Assembly (NCBI RefSeq): GCF_008298035.1
Contig: NZ_CP042910.1
Span: 2,991,001 to 3,055,000 of the forward strand
From: Gimesia maris
GTDB lineage: Bacteria; Planctomycetota; Planctomycetia; Planctomycetales; Planctomycetaceae
Length of the DNA: 64,000 bases
Direction of reading: 5' to 3'
Of the stretch, positions 1 through 9,217 are shown one piece after another (position 1 is the first letter of the stretch; every line of letters begins with the position of its first letter). The position numbers and the translations under genes were made by a program. Below the pieces are notes generated by a model. That model did no database searches. It saw only the letters and a list, made by a program, of their open reading frames with translations, and was not told the DNA's origin.

Positions 1-137
1 CACCGCAGAACTTCGCATTTTTTGTACACGGAAAAGGTCATTCTGTCGCGCATGAATCACGCGAGTTGATGTATGGCTGGATGGATTCGCATCTGAAGCC
101 ATCCGCGGCAACAAAAACAAAACTGGTAACACCCTGA
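1..137 (+). CDS. C-terminal end of an alpha/beta hydrolase (partial)
   Basis: The window opens inside a gene; the reading frame uses codons beginning at base 3 and stops at TGA 135-137. The visible 44 residues contain a G-K-G-H segment followed by H-E-S-R-E-L-M-Y-G-W and a D-S-H-L ending. This is how the last helix of secreted esterase or dienelactone-hydrolase-like alpha/beta hydrolases reads in planctomycetes, with the histidine of G-x-G-H a candidate catalytic His. The stop lies 23 bases before the next start, so it is probably cotranscribed with the SixA-like gene. The family call rests on a short tail and is an inference; the substrate cannot be judged. Confidence 0.6.
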   Translation, partial: PQNFAFFVHGKGHSVAHESRELMYGWMDSHLKPSAATKTKLVTP

Positions 138-160
138 AATAAGATGGAAAGCGGAATTAG

Positions 161-652
161 ATGGAGCTGATTATTATCAGGCATGGAAAAGCGGAGCATG
201 CCGGCGTTGTACCTGGAGGAGATTCTGCCAGACCTTTGACCGAACATGGCAGTTATCAGTTTCGCAAGGTGGCGCAATGGATGGTCGAGCATCAGAGTTG
301 CCCTGACTTGATTCTGCACAGCCCGCTGGTAAGAACCACTCAAACCGCACGGATCCTGCAGGAAGTAGCGGAGTTGGATGACGACTTCTGTCATCCTCAG
401 AACTGGCTTGGTTTCGGTTTGAATCTGGAGGAACTGCTCTCGTTCGTCAGTAAGACTGCTTATGAACGTGTCGCAGTCGTCGCACACATGCCTGATGTGG
501 CACGTTGTACTTCGGAACTGATCGGTGGTGGCTACATCACATTCAAACCTGGCAACGCCGCGTGTATTCAGTTTGATTCAGTGATCACACCAGGCCAGGG
601 AAGTTTGAAATGGCATCTGAGTGCACCTCTATTTAATCTTCACTCGTTTTGA
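161..652 (+). CDS. SixA-like histidine phosphatase
   Basis: This 163-residue protein is a branch-1 histidine phosphatase superfamily member of the SixA size class. The RHG catalytic motif is at residues 7-9 (I-I-I-R-H-G-K), and the second catalytic His lies in V-A-H-M-P about two thirds along. The family removes phosphate from phosphohistidine or small phosphoesters; in E. coli, SixA acts on a PTS phosphohistidine protein. No signal peptide is seen, so it should be cytoplasmic. The ATG is preceded by a purine-rich stretch (GGAAAGCGGAA) that can serve as ribosome binding site. Its substrate in this organism is unknown. Confidence 0.75.
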   Translation: MELIIIRHGKAEHAGVVPGGDSARPLTEHGSYQFRKVAQWMVEHQSCPDLILHSPLVRTTQTARILQEVAELDDDFCHPQNWLGFGLNLEELLSFVSKTAYERVAVVAHMPDVARCTSELIGGGYITFKPGNAACIQFDSVITPGQGSLKWHLSAPLFNLHSF

Positions 653-684
653 ATCGCTATCCTCTGATCGCGGCATAGAGAACG

Positions 685-704
685 CTGCTTTTTGAGCAAA
701 GCAG
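685..704. terminator. Hairpin between convergent genes
   Basis: CTGCTTT and AAAGCAG form a perfect 7-bp stem with a 6-base loop, between the convergent sixA-like and HAD genes. There is no clear T-run after it on either strand, so it is only a candidate bidirectional or factor-dependent terminator. Confidence 0.35.
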
Positions 705-705
705 A

Positions 706-1377
706 TTATGAATGTTGAGGCGAGAACAGGTCGAGCACACGCGCATCGGTCAGGCTGTCAGCAATGAACCGAGCCGAACTGAAGTCGCCATAATTACTGT
801 ATTCGTGTGGAATCGAAACCACATATGCCCCTGCTCCGACTCCCGATTTCGTACCTGTCTCACTGTCTTCCAGGACCAGCATCCGTTCGGGGGTGACACT
901 CATTTTTTCAGCAGCAGTCAGATAGATTTCCGGATGAGGCTTGCCGTGGGTGACGTCTTCCGCAGTCAAACTGATGGGAAAACGATGTGTCAGGTCAAAC
1001 TGGACGAGCAGAGTCTCGAGGTAAGGCCGTGGAGATGAAGTTGCGACACACTTGGGGATATCCAACTCTTCCAGGTAGTCCAGCAGCTCAAACAACCCTT
1101 TCATGGGTTTCAGGTGTTCCTGCAATAGCGAACGAAAAATTTCCTGGCTTTCGAGCCAGAGTTCGTGAGGATCTTCCGGCTTCTCCAGATGGCTGGAGAG
1201 ATGTTCAAATCCTTCCAGAGCCCGACGTCCCATCATGCCCCGCAGGATATCGGGGGTCATCGTTTTGCCACGACGCTGCAGGAGTGCATCACCAGAAAGA
1301 AAAAACACGTGTTCGGTATTAAACATTAAACCATCCAGATCAAAGGCGACGGCCTGGATGGGGAGATGATCTGACAT
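706..1377 (-). CDS. HAD-superfamily phosphatase (beta-phosphoglucomutase-like subfamily)
   Basis: The 223-residue protein has the HAD nucleophile motif D-L-D-G-L near residue 13, followed by a helical cap region. Motif II is seen as A-T-S-S and the acidic motif IV as V-L-E-D-S-E-T-G. This pattern is typical of the PGMB, phosphoglycolate phosphatase and GS1 group of HAD hydrolases. It is cytoplasmic. It lies downstream of glcDEF on the same strand, about 180 bases after glcF. A phosphoglycolate phosphatase role, producing the glycolate that GlcDEF oxidises, is attractive but is inference from position only. Sugar-phosphate phosphatase or mutase functions are equally possible from sequence. Confidence 0.75.
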   Translation of the reverse strand: MSDHLPIQAVAFDLDGLMFNTEHVFFLSGDALLQRRGKTMTPDILRGMMGRRALEGFEHLSSHLEKPEDPHELWLESQEIFRSLLQEHLKPMKGLFELLDYLEELDIPKCVATSSPRPYLETLLVQFDLTHRFPISLTAEDVTHGKPHPEIYLTAAEKMSVTPERMLVLEDSETGTKSGVGAGAYVVSIPHEYSNYGDFSSARFIADSLTDARVLDLFSPQHS

Positions 1378-1484
1378 GAGTAAACTCTTTATCGTAAAAC
1401 AGTAACTGGTTAAGCGACTCTGTGGTGTAGATTAGTCGTTCTGCCCAGCGGGTTCAATCGAACGGTACAGACTGTATTCCGTTT

Positions 1485-1503
1485 TCCTGGAGCGGCTCCA
1501 GGA
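1485..1503. terminator. Strong 9-bp hairpin downstream of glcF
   Basis: TCCTGGAGC and GCTCCAGGA are perfect inverted arms around one base. An imperfect hairpin (ACGG.ACAG / CTGT..CCGT, about 1462-1482) lies next to it. Both sit 55-100 bases past the glcF stop, where mRNA from the glc operon would end. No T-run follows on the minus strand, so factor-dependent termination or mRNA end protection is more likely than intrinsic termination. Confidence 0.4.
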
Positions 1504-1558
1504 CGATTGGTGCCGGGGATCAACGCTAAAGAGGCGCTATGATGAACTCTGATGCGAT

Positions 1559-2920
1559 CTAAAATGATGGTTTCTGCCCGCGATAGCTGAGATCGAGCAG
1601 TTCCATGGGATGCGCCACCCAGAGTGGTTGCTGAGACTGGCGGAGTTTGGAATCGATCTGCAGTGTGCAGCCTACATTACCGCTGATGACGATTTCTGCT
1701 CCGGTTTTCAGAATATTGTTCAGTTTGCGTTTGCCCAACTGGTCCGCCATTTCCGGCTGTGTCAGGTTATAGCTGCCTGCGGCCCCGCAGCAGATTGTCG
1801 ATTCGTTGAGGGGAATCAGGTCAAGTGCGGGAATCAATTCCAGCAGCTTGCGGGGCTGATTTTGAACTTTCTGAGCGTGGACCAGATGGCAGGCATCATG
1901 GTAAGTCGCGCGAAAGGGAATTTCTCCCTGGGGGGCAATCGGACCCAGTTCAAACAGAAACTCGGAGACATCCTTGAACTTTGATGCCAGCCGTTTCAAC
2001 TGCTCTCTGTGTTCTTCAGAAACTCCCTCGATTTCCTCTGCGATATGGCCATAATCTTTCAGCATGGCACCACAGCCGGCGACATTGACGATGATGGCAT
2101 CGATATCGTCCAGGTCGAATGCGGAGAGGTTCTGTAACGCAAATTCCATTGCAGCCTGGTCGGCACCGCTATGATAATGGATGGCGCCGCAGCAAGCCTG
2201 GGTCTGGGGAATCACGACTTCGCAACCATTGGCCTGCAGGACTCGAACGGTGGCCCGATTCACATGGCTGTACATCGCTTCTGAGACACAGCCAGTAAAA
2301 AATGCAACCCGGGCGCGTTGCGTACCCTGGGCTGGCAGAACTTCCGGCAGATCGGGTTCCGCCGGCTTGAGGCGTGGCAGCAGATCATTCATGCGCTTCA
2401 GTTTGTCCGGCAGCAGGCTGGTCAGTTTCAAGGCATTCATCAGTTTGTCGATTCGCAGAGCCTGCATGATCCGTGCCGGCACTAATGTCATCCGAATTCG
2501 ACCGGGGTAAGGAAACAGGCGGTAAAGGATCCAGCGGTGGAACCAGTCCTGTTGTGCCCCTTTGCCCTGGCGGGCATCCATTTTCTGAATATCGACGCGG
2601 AAGGGTTCAATCAGGCGGCCATATTGGACTCCGGAAGGACATGCGGTTTCACAACTACGACAGTCCAGGCACAGATCCAGATGTCCGCGCACGGCGTCAG
2701 ATAGTTCAACCCGCTGGTCTACCACGGCTCGCATCAGGTAAATGCGTCCACGCGGGCTGTCGTTTTCATTCCCCGTTTCCAGATAAGTGGGACAGGCTGC
2801 GGTACACAGACCACAGTGAATACAGTCCAGAAATTTCTCGTAAGGGATTTCAGAACCGGGGATTTCTGTGGAATCTTTTGAGACATCAACGGATTGAGAG
2901 AAAGAACTGCCAGGTTTCAT
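1559..2920 (-). CDS. glcF: Glycolate oxidase iron-sulfur subunit GlcF
   Basis: This 453-residue protein carries two 4Fe-4S motifs in its first 120 residues (C-I-H-C-G-L-C...C-P and C-L-D-C-R-S-C...C-P). Two cysteine-rich CCG domains follow (Q-A-C-C-G and I-C-C-G-A-A-G, each preceded by a G-C or D-A-C-H element). This is the GlcF / heterodisulfide reductase CCG layout. It passes electrons from the flavin subunits to the membrane quinone pool during glycolate oxidation to glyoxylate. It is the third gene of glcD-glcE-glcF, 56 bases after glcE. A lactate utilisation complex is the main alternative, but the three-gene order favours glycolate oxidase. Confidence 0.9.
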   Translation of the reverse strand: MKPGSSFSQSVDVSKDSTEIPGSEIPYEKFLDCIHCGLCTAACPTYLETGNENDSPRGRIYLMRAVVDQRVELSDAVRGHLDLCLDCRSCETACPSGVQYGRLIEPFRVDIQKMDARQGKGAQQDWFHRWILYRLFPYPGRIRMTLVPARIMQALRIDKLMNALKLTSLLPDKLKRMNDLLPRLKPAEPDLPEVLPAQGTQRARVAFFTGCVSEAMYSHVNRATVRVLQANGCEVVIPQTQACCGAIHYHSGADQAAMEFALQNLSAFDLDDIDAIIVNVAGCGAMLKDYGHIAEEIEGVSEEHREQLKRLASKFKDVSEFLFELGPIAPQGEIPFRATYHDACHLVHAQKVQNQPRKLLELIPALDLIPLNESTICCGAAGSYNLTQPEMADQLGKRKLNNILKTGAEIVISGNVGCTLQIDSKLRQSQQPLWVAHPMELLDLSYRGQKPSF

Positions 2921-2976
2921 ATGTTAACTCGTATGCGAGATTCTATTAGTCAAAGGAGATTGCGTAGGGCACGATT

Positions 2977-4227
2977 CTAATTTTGGACCAGCTCATTAAA
3001 CCGTTGTGAATTCAGCAGGTGTTCAGGGTCTAACGCATTTTTAAACTGTTTCATCAGATCCCAGCCTGCGGGAGGCGAACAGAAAAGAGGCAGTGAGTCA
3101 GACCAGTCAGACTCACACTGATAGATGTTCAAATAACCTGTTTTCGAGTCAATGGTTGTTTTCAACTGATTAAATATCTGTTGAACATCATCCAGGGAAC
3201 TGGCAGAGTCGGGTAAATGTCCGAATACAATTCCATCAGCGGCGTGTGCCTGTACTGCAATATTCAGCTGAGAAGCCATTTCCACAAATTTCATCATCTG
3301 TGAAGGGAGCAGGATCGCTTTGAGTGTCACCGGGTCATCTGAAGATGTCTGATATTCGGTAAATGCATTGTAAAGCCGTGTGGCTTCCTCGGTCTCCACA
3401 GATTGGACGCTCAGTGGAGAGTACTGCTTCCATTCAGAGGCAATTTGATTGGTCTGCCAGCGAACTTCATTTTCAGGCCCTTCGAAACAGACACACAAAG
3501 TATGATGATCCGCTGGCAGTTCCAGGCGGGCTTCTGCTGCAATTTGTCTGGCTGCTTTGGCATTACAATATTCCACAGCGATCGGACGTGTCCCCGAGGT
3601 CACAACTGCTTCCAGTGCCTGATCAACTGTCTGACAGGAATCGAACTGAAACCAGACCATGGACATCGTCTGTGGTTTTGGTCTCAGGTTGAGCGATACC
3701 TGGCTGATCACGGCCAGGGTACCCAGTGATCCGACCAGCATTTTTCCCAGATCGTATCCAGCGACGTTTTTCACTACACGACCACCCGACTTGAACAGGT
3801 TTCCCTGACCGTCAATCGCAGACATTCCGATAACATAATCGCGAATCGTTCCAAAGGAAAACCGTTTCGGACCACTGGTATTTGTGGCAATCACTCCACC
3901 TATTGTCGCCCGGTTGGATTGCGGGATATCGAGGGGAAGTCGCTGTCCTTCCGCCGAAACCATCTTATTCAATTCGTCGATGCGCATCCCTGCTTCGACA
4001 GTGATCGTTAAGTCTTTGACAGGATAATCTACCACCCGATTGAGTTGTGAGGTACAGAGTTGTATACCAGTCTGGCTGGCGGGACAGCAGACAGCCAGCG
4101 ATGTTCGTCCACCGACAGGAAACAACTGCCTGTGATTTGCAGCAGCATTTTCTGTCATGAAGCGGCTTAATTCCGTTTGGGAAGCGGGAACAAATTCTTC
4201 CTGCGAACCAGATTGGAGCGGGGACAT
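2977..4227 (-). CDS. glcE: Glycolate oxidase FAD-binding subunit GlcE
   Basis: This 416-residue protein belongs to the FAD-binding type 4 (PCMH) family. The PP-loop region includes I-G-G-V-I-A-T-N-T-S-G and the segment G-R-V-V-K-N-V-A-G-Y-D-L, which is very typical of GlcE. It lacks the complete FAD-oxidase C-terminal domain of GlcD and is about 85 residues shorter than it. GlcE forms the second flavoprotein of the glycolate oxidase complex at the cytoplasmic face of the membrane. It lies 71 bases downstream of glcD and 56 bases upstream of glcF on the same strand, consistent with one transcript. Confidence 0.88.
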   Translation of the reverse strand: MSPLQSGSQEEFVPASQTELSRFMTENAAANHRQLFPVGGRTSLAVCCPASQTGIQLCTSQLNRVVDYPVKDLTITVEAGMRIDELNKMVSAEGQRLPLDIPQSNRATIGGVIATNTSGPKRFSFGTIRDYVIGMSAIDGQGNLFKSGGRVVKNVAGYDLGKMLVGSLGTLAVISQVSLNLRPKPQTMSMVWFQFDSCQTVDQALEAVVTSGTRPIAVEYCNAKAARQIAAEARLELPADHHTLCVCFEGPENEVRWQTNQIASEWKQYSPLSVQSVETEEATRLYNAFTEYQTSSDDPVTLKAILLPSQMMKFVEMASQLNIAVQAHAADGIVFGHLPDSASSLDDVQQIFNQLKTTIDSKTGYLNIYQCESDWSDSLPLFCSPPAGWDLMKQFKNALDPEHLLNSQRFNELVQN

Positions 4228-4298
4228 AGTTCTACTTTCAGAAGCCTTGTTGCAATAAATGAATTGTGAATGAATCGTGCGGGCAGAATGTGTCTGGT

Positions 4299-5807
4299 TC
4301 AGTGTGGTGCGCGACGGGCCGGATGTGCCTGGACCACCTTGGGTGAATTCTCTGAAGTATGTTGAGGCAGCACCTTGTCTCGACTGCAGATCTGCCGCGG
4401 GTTAAAAATATTTCGGACCTTTTCCATTGTGGCCAGATCGGTTTCATTGAAAATGCGGCTCATGAAATTGATTTTTTCCACACCAATTCCATGTTCTCCG
4501 GTGACGCTGCCACCCAGTTCAAGACACTTTTCCAGAATCTCCTCGCTGGCTTCGAGCACCAGTTGAATCTGTCCCTGATCGCGTTCATCAAACAGCAGGA
4601 TCGGATGCACGTTACCATCTCCGGCGTGAAAGACGTTGACGATTCTTAAACCATATTTTTCGCTGGTCTGTTCTATAAATTCGAGAATTTCCGGGAGCCT
4701 TGTTCGGGGAACAACTCCATCCTGGGTACAGTAGCTCGGGCTGAGTCGACCGATGGCTCCAAAGGCCTGTTTGCGACTTTTCCAGATCAGCATGCGTTCT
4801 TCAGGAGTGTCAGCACGCTGAATCTCCCGAACATTATTCTTGTTGCAGATTTCCAGGATTTTTGAAACTTCCGCATCCAAAGCGACTTCCAGCCCATCGA
4901 CTTCTATCAGTAACACTGCGCCTGCATCCAGTGGAAAACCAAAGTGAAATGCTTCTTCCACTGCCTGGATAATCCCGTGATCCATCATTTCCAGGGCGGA
5001 GGGAATAATCCCTTCTGCAATAATTTCGGAGATCGCACGGGTGGCGTCACCGATCGTCTGAAAGACAGCCAGCATCGTGCGATGGGCTTCCGGATCACGT
5101 GTCAGGCGGACGATGGCCTTGGTACAGATGCCGAAGGTACCTTCGTTGCCGACATAGACGCCATGCAGGTCATAACCGGGAACCTCCGCGGTGGGGCCAC
5201 CCAGTTCCACAATGGTGCCATCAGGCAGGACCGCTTCCAGTCCCAGCACATGGTTGGTTGTCACTCCGTACTTCAGCGTATGCGGGCCACCGGAGTTGGT
5301 GGCAATATTTCCGCCAATCGTACAAGAACCCTGACTGGAAGGATCGGGAGCGTAATGATAACCGGTCCCTTTCAGGGCATTCGTCAGGTGCAGGTTGACC
5401 ATGCCTGGTTCTACAATCGCGTATCGATCTCTGAGGTTCAGTTCCAGAATTTGTTTCATGCGGGTCAATACGATCATGACGCCGCCCCCTATGGGCAGAC
5501 AACCGCCCGAGAGACTGGTTCCGGCACCGCGGGCCAGGAAGGGAACATTGAATTCGTTGCAGAGTTTGACTGTTGCTGAAACCTGTTCGGTCGTGGTGGG
5601 GAAGACGACAATATCCGGCGCGGATTTATCGACGATGTATCCGTCACATTCGTAAACGAGCAGTTCATCCGCATTATACAGGATGCCGGTTTTTCCTACG
5701 ATTCCGGCTAATTTTTGAATCAGAATGGAGAACGGTCGGCTTCCTGCCTCCAGCTTTTCTAAAACAGGAGCTGACAGGTTGATGGTCTGGCTGGTGTCGT
5801 CAACCAT
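4299..5807 (-). CDS. glcD: Glycolate oxidase FAD-linked subunit GlcD
   Basis: This 502-residue protein has an N-terminal FAD-binding type 4 domain (R-G-A-G-T-S-L-S-G near residue 94, I-G-G-N-I-A-T-N-S-G-G-P near 165). The FAD-oxidase C-terminal domain includes H-A-G-D-G-N-V-H-P and G-S-V-T-G-E-H-G-I-G, the hallmark metal and substrate site of GlcD / D-lactate dehydrogenases. It oxidises glycolate to glyoxylate. It is the first gene of the glcDEF set; its promoter should lie in the 177 bases between its start and the PHP gene. The C-terminal tail after the usual end is slightly extended (about 20 residues, S/P/A/R rich). D-lactate oxidation cannot be excluded. Confidence 0.9.
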   Translation of the reverse strand: MVDDTSQTINLSAPVLEKLEAGSRPFSILIQKLAGIVGKTGILYNADELLVYECDGYIVDKSAPDIVVFPTTTEQVSATVKLCNEFNVPFLARGAGTSLSGGCLPIGGGVMIVLTRMKQILELNLRDRYAIVEPGMVNLHLTNALKGTGYHYAPDPSSQGSCTIGGNIATNSGGPHTLKYGVTTNHVLGLEAVLPDGTIVELGGPTAEVPGYDLHGVYVGNEGTFGICTKAIVRLTRDPEAHRTMLAVFQTIGDATRAISEIIAEGIIPSALEMMDHGIIQAVEEAFHFGFPLDAGAVLLIEVDGLEVALDAEVSKILEICNKNNVREIQRADTPEERMLIWKSRKQAFGAIGRLSPSYCTQDGVVPRTRLPEILEFIEQTSEKYGLRIVNVFHAGDGNVHPILLFDERDQGQIQLVLEASEEILEKCLELGGSVTGEHGIGVEKINFMSRIFNETDLATMEKVRNIFNPRQICSRDKVLPQHTSENSPKVVQAHPARRAPH

Positions 5808-5984
5808 TGTCGGGGGTAGCTTTCAAAAAGGTTGAAAGGGAATAGTTAAGATATTTAATAGATCTATTTTAAATCAAAGTCAGCTCAGGAATCAATTCTC
5901 TGCCTGCTGCTTCATTCAATTCGAGAGGTTTAAATGCTGTATTCGAGTCAGAAAAAACGAAATTCGCCGATTATGCAGAAAAAG

Positions 5985-7481
5985 TCATTTCTGATTGACC
6001 CAGATGGGGCTGGACCAGGCCATCTCGCCATTGGACTGAATGACGCGGACATAGTACCAGTCATCCTGGTTGCCATCACTCTGATCGATGAATGTAAATT
6101 CTGTATTCCACTGATTATGAAATACAAGCCGATGCAGCATAGCCGATTCCCAGGGAAACGGTCGGGTAAATAACATTTCATTGCTGACCGCCAGGTCTGA
6201 AAACTTTTGTGTCAGCTGACATTCACTGGGCTGCTGACAGGAAACCGATATCCGGGTGTCGGCATCTCCCTGAATCCGCATGACGATGGCTTTCTGGGAC
6301 CAGTCATCAACCTGCTGTTTGAGAGCGGTGAACGACTGGACTTTCAACTGCTGAGGTGTCTGTTCCAAAATGCGATCACGGCGGAATTCATCCAGTGGTC
6401 CGGTGGTAAAACAGGTCTGAATCTGCTGGATCTCGCCACCGTCGATATCGACATTGAAATTCCAGTCAGCCGTGCCTCCCCAGCCTAAAGCCGGCCAGGG
6501 ACCCCAGCCATATTCGAAACGCAGAACCACCGGTTTGTCCCAGGGATGGGCTCCATTAGATTTATCAACAGGAAAGTCACGATGAATCACACGTCCATTT
6601 TTCAAAACTTCCACACGATCAATTTCATCCCAGCCCTGCACCTTTACCTTCAGTTCACGTTCATCAGTAAAAGGGAGTTCCTGCCCCATCATCTGATTAT
6701 TGAGATAGAAGTCCAGTTCGATGCGATCACCGGAGACCGCGTAAGTACGGCGATTACGCAATCCGTCGAATAAGGCATCGCGGGTCAGTTCGGATGCTTT
6801 GATGGCAGCCAGGCCTTCGCGGTAACCGCCCGGGTATCCCAGATGATCGTCCGTGCTCGCAACCACTCCGAGACGATAGCCCTGGTTCAGATAATATTGA
6901 AGCGTGTGTTTCGTCCAGCGTCCCCCTTCCGTGTGTCTTTTATAGGGAAAAGGAGCCCGGTCATGTTCGGCACACCCCCATTCGGAATGGATTTCCAGGA
7001 CAGGTGAAACATCGGATGCCAATTTGGTGGCATCAAATCCACGATGGCCCAGGCGATTGGCAGGATGATGGGGAATCATCAGGCAGCCCCGCTGTCTCGC
7101 GAATGCCTGAAGTTCTGCAAGGTCGTCGATGAGTTCGTAGTCTCCCTGAAGGTCCGGAAAGAGAATGTGGTAGTCCCCTTCTTCGGTACCATGTCGTTCG
7201 TAACCCAGGATCGTGACAAACTCTCCCGGTGAATCGAAGTCTTTCGCCAGTTGTACGACTTCCGGCCAGCGGGCGCGGGCGATATGAAATCCATTTTTCC
7301 ATTTGTGCGTGATTTTACCATCGTAATCGACGACATCAGGCCAGTAGGAATGAGGGGTAAAAGCATAGAAATCAAGATGATTTCGCGCGATTTCAAAAGA
7401 GCGGTCGAGTGACCCGAGTGCATAACCTACTTGATTGTGATTATGTAAATCGCCGAAGAAATTCTGATAGTCGGTTGTCAT
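5985..7481 (-). CDS. PHP/CehA-type metallohydrolase-like protein
   Basis: The 498-residue protein begins with a polymerase-and-histidinol-phosphatase-like metal site: G-D-L-H-N-H near residue 12, then T-P-H near residue 42, and further histidines in I-P-H-H-P and E-I-H-S-E. S-T-D-D-H near residue 210 completes a trinuclear-type ligand set. The C-terminal half is predicted beta-rich, with no catalytic motifs that I recognise. No signal peptide is visible. Members in planctomycetes are annotated as hypothetical or CehA/McbA-like hydrolases; the substrate is unknown. It lies upstream of glcD on the same strand with a 177-base gap, so cotranscription is uncertain. Confidence 0.65.
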   Translation of the reverse strand: MTTDYQNFFGDLHNHNQVGYALGSLDRSFEIARNHLDFYAFTPHSYWPDVVDYDGKITHKWKNGFHIARARWPEVVQLAKDFDSPGEFVTILGYERHGTEEGDYHILFPDLQGDYELIDDLAELQAFARQRGCLMIPHHPANRLGHRGFDATKLASDVSPVLEIHSEWGCAEHDRAPFPYKRHTEGGRWTKHTLQYYLNQGYRLGVVASTDDHLGYPGGYREGLAAIKASELTRDALFDGLRNRRTYAVSGDRIELDFYLNNQMMGQELPFTDERELKVKVQGWDEIDRVEVLKNGRVIHRDFPVDKSNGAHPWDKPVVLRFEYGWGPWPALGWGGTADWNFNVDIDGGEIQQIQTCFTTGPLDEFRRDRILEQTPQQLKVQSFTALKQQVDDWSQKAIVMRIQGDADTRISVSCQQPSECQLTQKFSDLAVSNEMLFTRPFPWESAMLHRLVFHNQWNTEFTFIDQSDGNQDDWYYVRVIQSNGEMAWSSPIWVNQK

Positions 7482-7661
7482 TGGACTCTGCCAGTTCTGA
7501 AATAGATGTTTTCTGTGCGAATATGCTGGCTTGCTCCTGTTCGCTCTATCTGAGCGGACTTCAAATTCCTCTGCAGCATTGTGCGGCAGGAATGCAAGAA
7601 ATTCTACTCATTCCAAAGTGAAAAACGGAAGTTCGTGTTACATTCAGTTCATCAATTCATG

Positions 7662-9185
7662 TCAGCGGCTCCAGGTGAGCCATTTATTGAAAATACTTTT
7701 GATCAATGGACTGAGCCTGGTGCGATTGTATTGATCGCCGATTTTTCGGATGGCATCTGCCTGCGTAGGGTAGGGATGAATGACACTGGCCAGTTGTTTT
7801 AACCCCATACCTGATTTCATGGCGACCGAAATTTCAGAAATCAGGTCACCTGCATGGCTGGCGACAATGGTGGCCCCCAGAATTTTATCGGTTCCCTGTT
7901 TGACATGAACTTTTACAAAGCCATTTGTTTCGGCATCCAGAATGGCGCGATCGACGTCTTTCAATTCCTGGATGAAAGTCTGGATACGAATGTTCTTTGC
8001 AGCCGCCTCATGTGGATACAATCCGACGTGTGCAATTTCTGGATCTGTGTACGTACACCAGGGGATCTGCAACTGGCTGGATTTACTTCTCCCTTTGAAC
8101 AGCGCGTTTCCAATGACAATACGAGCCTGAAAATCTGCAGTATGTGTAAACTGATAACGAGAACAGATATCACCGGCAGCATAAATGTCGTGATTGGTAG
8201 TCTGCAGAAAATCATTGACGACTATGCCATTTCGTTCATCGTATTTCACGCCTGCCTGTTCCAGGTTTAAACCCTGGACGTTGGGGGCACGTCCGGTAGA
8301 GATCAGTATTTCATCGGCGATGAAGTCCGTCACTTTTCCTTGAGTGTCGATTTGAATCTTCTTACCGGTTTCGGTTCGAGACACTTGAGTGGTGGTTGCA
8401 TTGAGAAGGATCTTGACGCCATCCTGTTCCAGTTGCCTCTGAATGATTTGCGCCGCGTCACGGTCTTCCCGGGGCAGAATCTGGGGTTTAGATTGAATCA
8501 GAGTGACTTCCGAACCGAAGCGGGCGAATGTTTGTGCTAATTCGCAACCGATGGGGCCTGCTCCCAATACGGCCAGCCTGGGAGGCAGTGCTGTTAATGA
8601 AAAGATGGTTTCATTGGTAAGGAAGCCGGTTTCTTTAAGTCCTTCGATCTCGGGGACAGCCGCCCGGGCACCTGTGGCGATTACTGCTTTTTTGAAATCA
8701 AGCTGACGTTGATCAACTTGAATGATTGACTGGTTGAGAAAGCTGGCCTCGCCGATAAAAACATCCACTCCCAGGTCTTTGAACCGTTGTGCAGAATCGT
8801 GTTTGCTGATGTCGGCCCGCAGTTTACGCATGCGTTCCATAACCTGTGGAAAGTTGATTGCCACTGATTTGCGATCGCTAAGAACTCCCAGTTCGTTTGC
8901 CTGCATGACCGCATGCATTGCCCGGGAAGATCGTATGATGGCCTTTGAAGGCACACAGCCTGTATTCAGGCAATCGCCCCCCATCAGGTGCCGCTCGATC
9001 AATGCCACTTTTGCCCCGAGCCCTGCTGCACCTGCTGCAGTAACCAGGCCAGCTGTTCCCGCGCCGATCACAACCAGATTGTATCTGCCATCCGGTTCAG
9101 GGTTGATCCAGTCCGGGGGGTGGACCTGTTTCACCAGCTGTTGATTAAATTCATCGGGGGGATCAATCTGAAGCGATTCGGTCAT
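7662..9185 (-). CDS. FAD-dependent pyridine nucleotide-disulfide oxidoreductase (MerA-like, lacking mercury cysteines)
   Basis: This 507-residue flavoprotein has an N-terminal FAD motif (V-I-G-A-G-T-A-G-L) near residue 36 and the redox disulfide G-G-D-C-L-N-T-G-C-V-P-S-K near residue 70. An NAD(P) motif (V-L-G-A-G-P-I-G-C-E) lies near residue 206, and the C-terminal dimer domain has the H-P-Y-P-T-Q-A-D active-site His. It resembles mercuric reductase and lipoamide dehydrogenase in the core. It has no N-terminal heavy-metal domain and no C-terminal vicinal cysteine pair, so mercury reduction is unlikely. It is 32 bases downstream of a TVP38 membrane protein, a pairing that occurs as fusions or neighbours in several phyla. 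The physiological substrate is unknown. Confidence 0.8.
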   Translation of the reverse strand: MTESLQIDPPDEFNQQLVKQVHPPDWINPEPDGRYNLVVIGAGTAGLVTAAGAAGLGAKVALIERHLMGGDCLNTGCVPSKAIIRSSRAMHAVMQANELGVLSDRKSVAINFPQVMERMRKLRADISKHDSAQRFKDLGVDVFIGEASFLNQSIIQVDQRQLDFKKAVIATGARAAVPEIEGLKETGFLTNETIFSLTALPPRLAVLGAGPIGCELAQTFARFGSEVTLIQSKPQILPREDRDAAQIIQRQLEQDGVKILLNATTTQVSRTETGKKIQIDTQGKVTDFIADEILISTGRAPNVQGLNLEQAGVKYDERNGIVVNDFLQTTNHDIYAAGDICSRYQFTHTADFQARIVIGNALFKGRSKSSQLQIPWCTYTDPEIAHVGLYPHEAAAKNIRIQTFIQELKDVDRAILDAETNGFVKVHVKQGTDKILGATIVASHAGDLISEISVAMKSGMGLKQLASVIHPYPTQADAIRKIGDQYNRTRLSPLIKSIFNKWLTWSR

Positions 9186-9217
9186 GCTGATCTCTTACGA
9201 TTCTTGTAGAACTCGGT

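Noticed and set aside
7662-9185. Mercuric reductase
   Set aside because: No N-terminal heavy-metal domain and no C-terminal cysteine pair; no other mer gene in the window.
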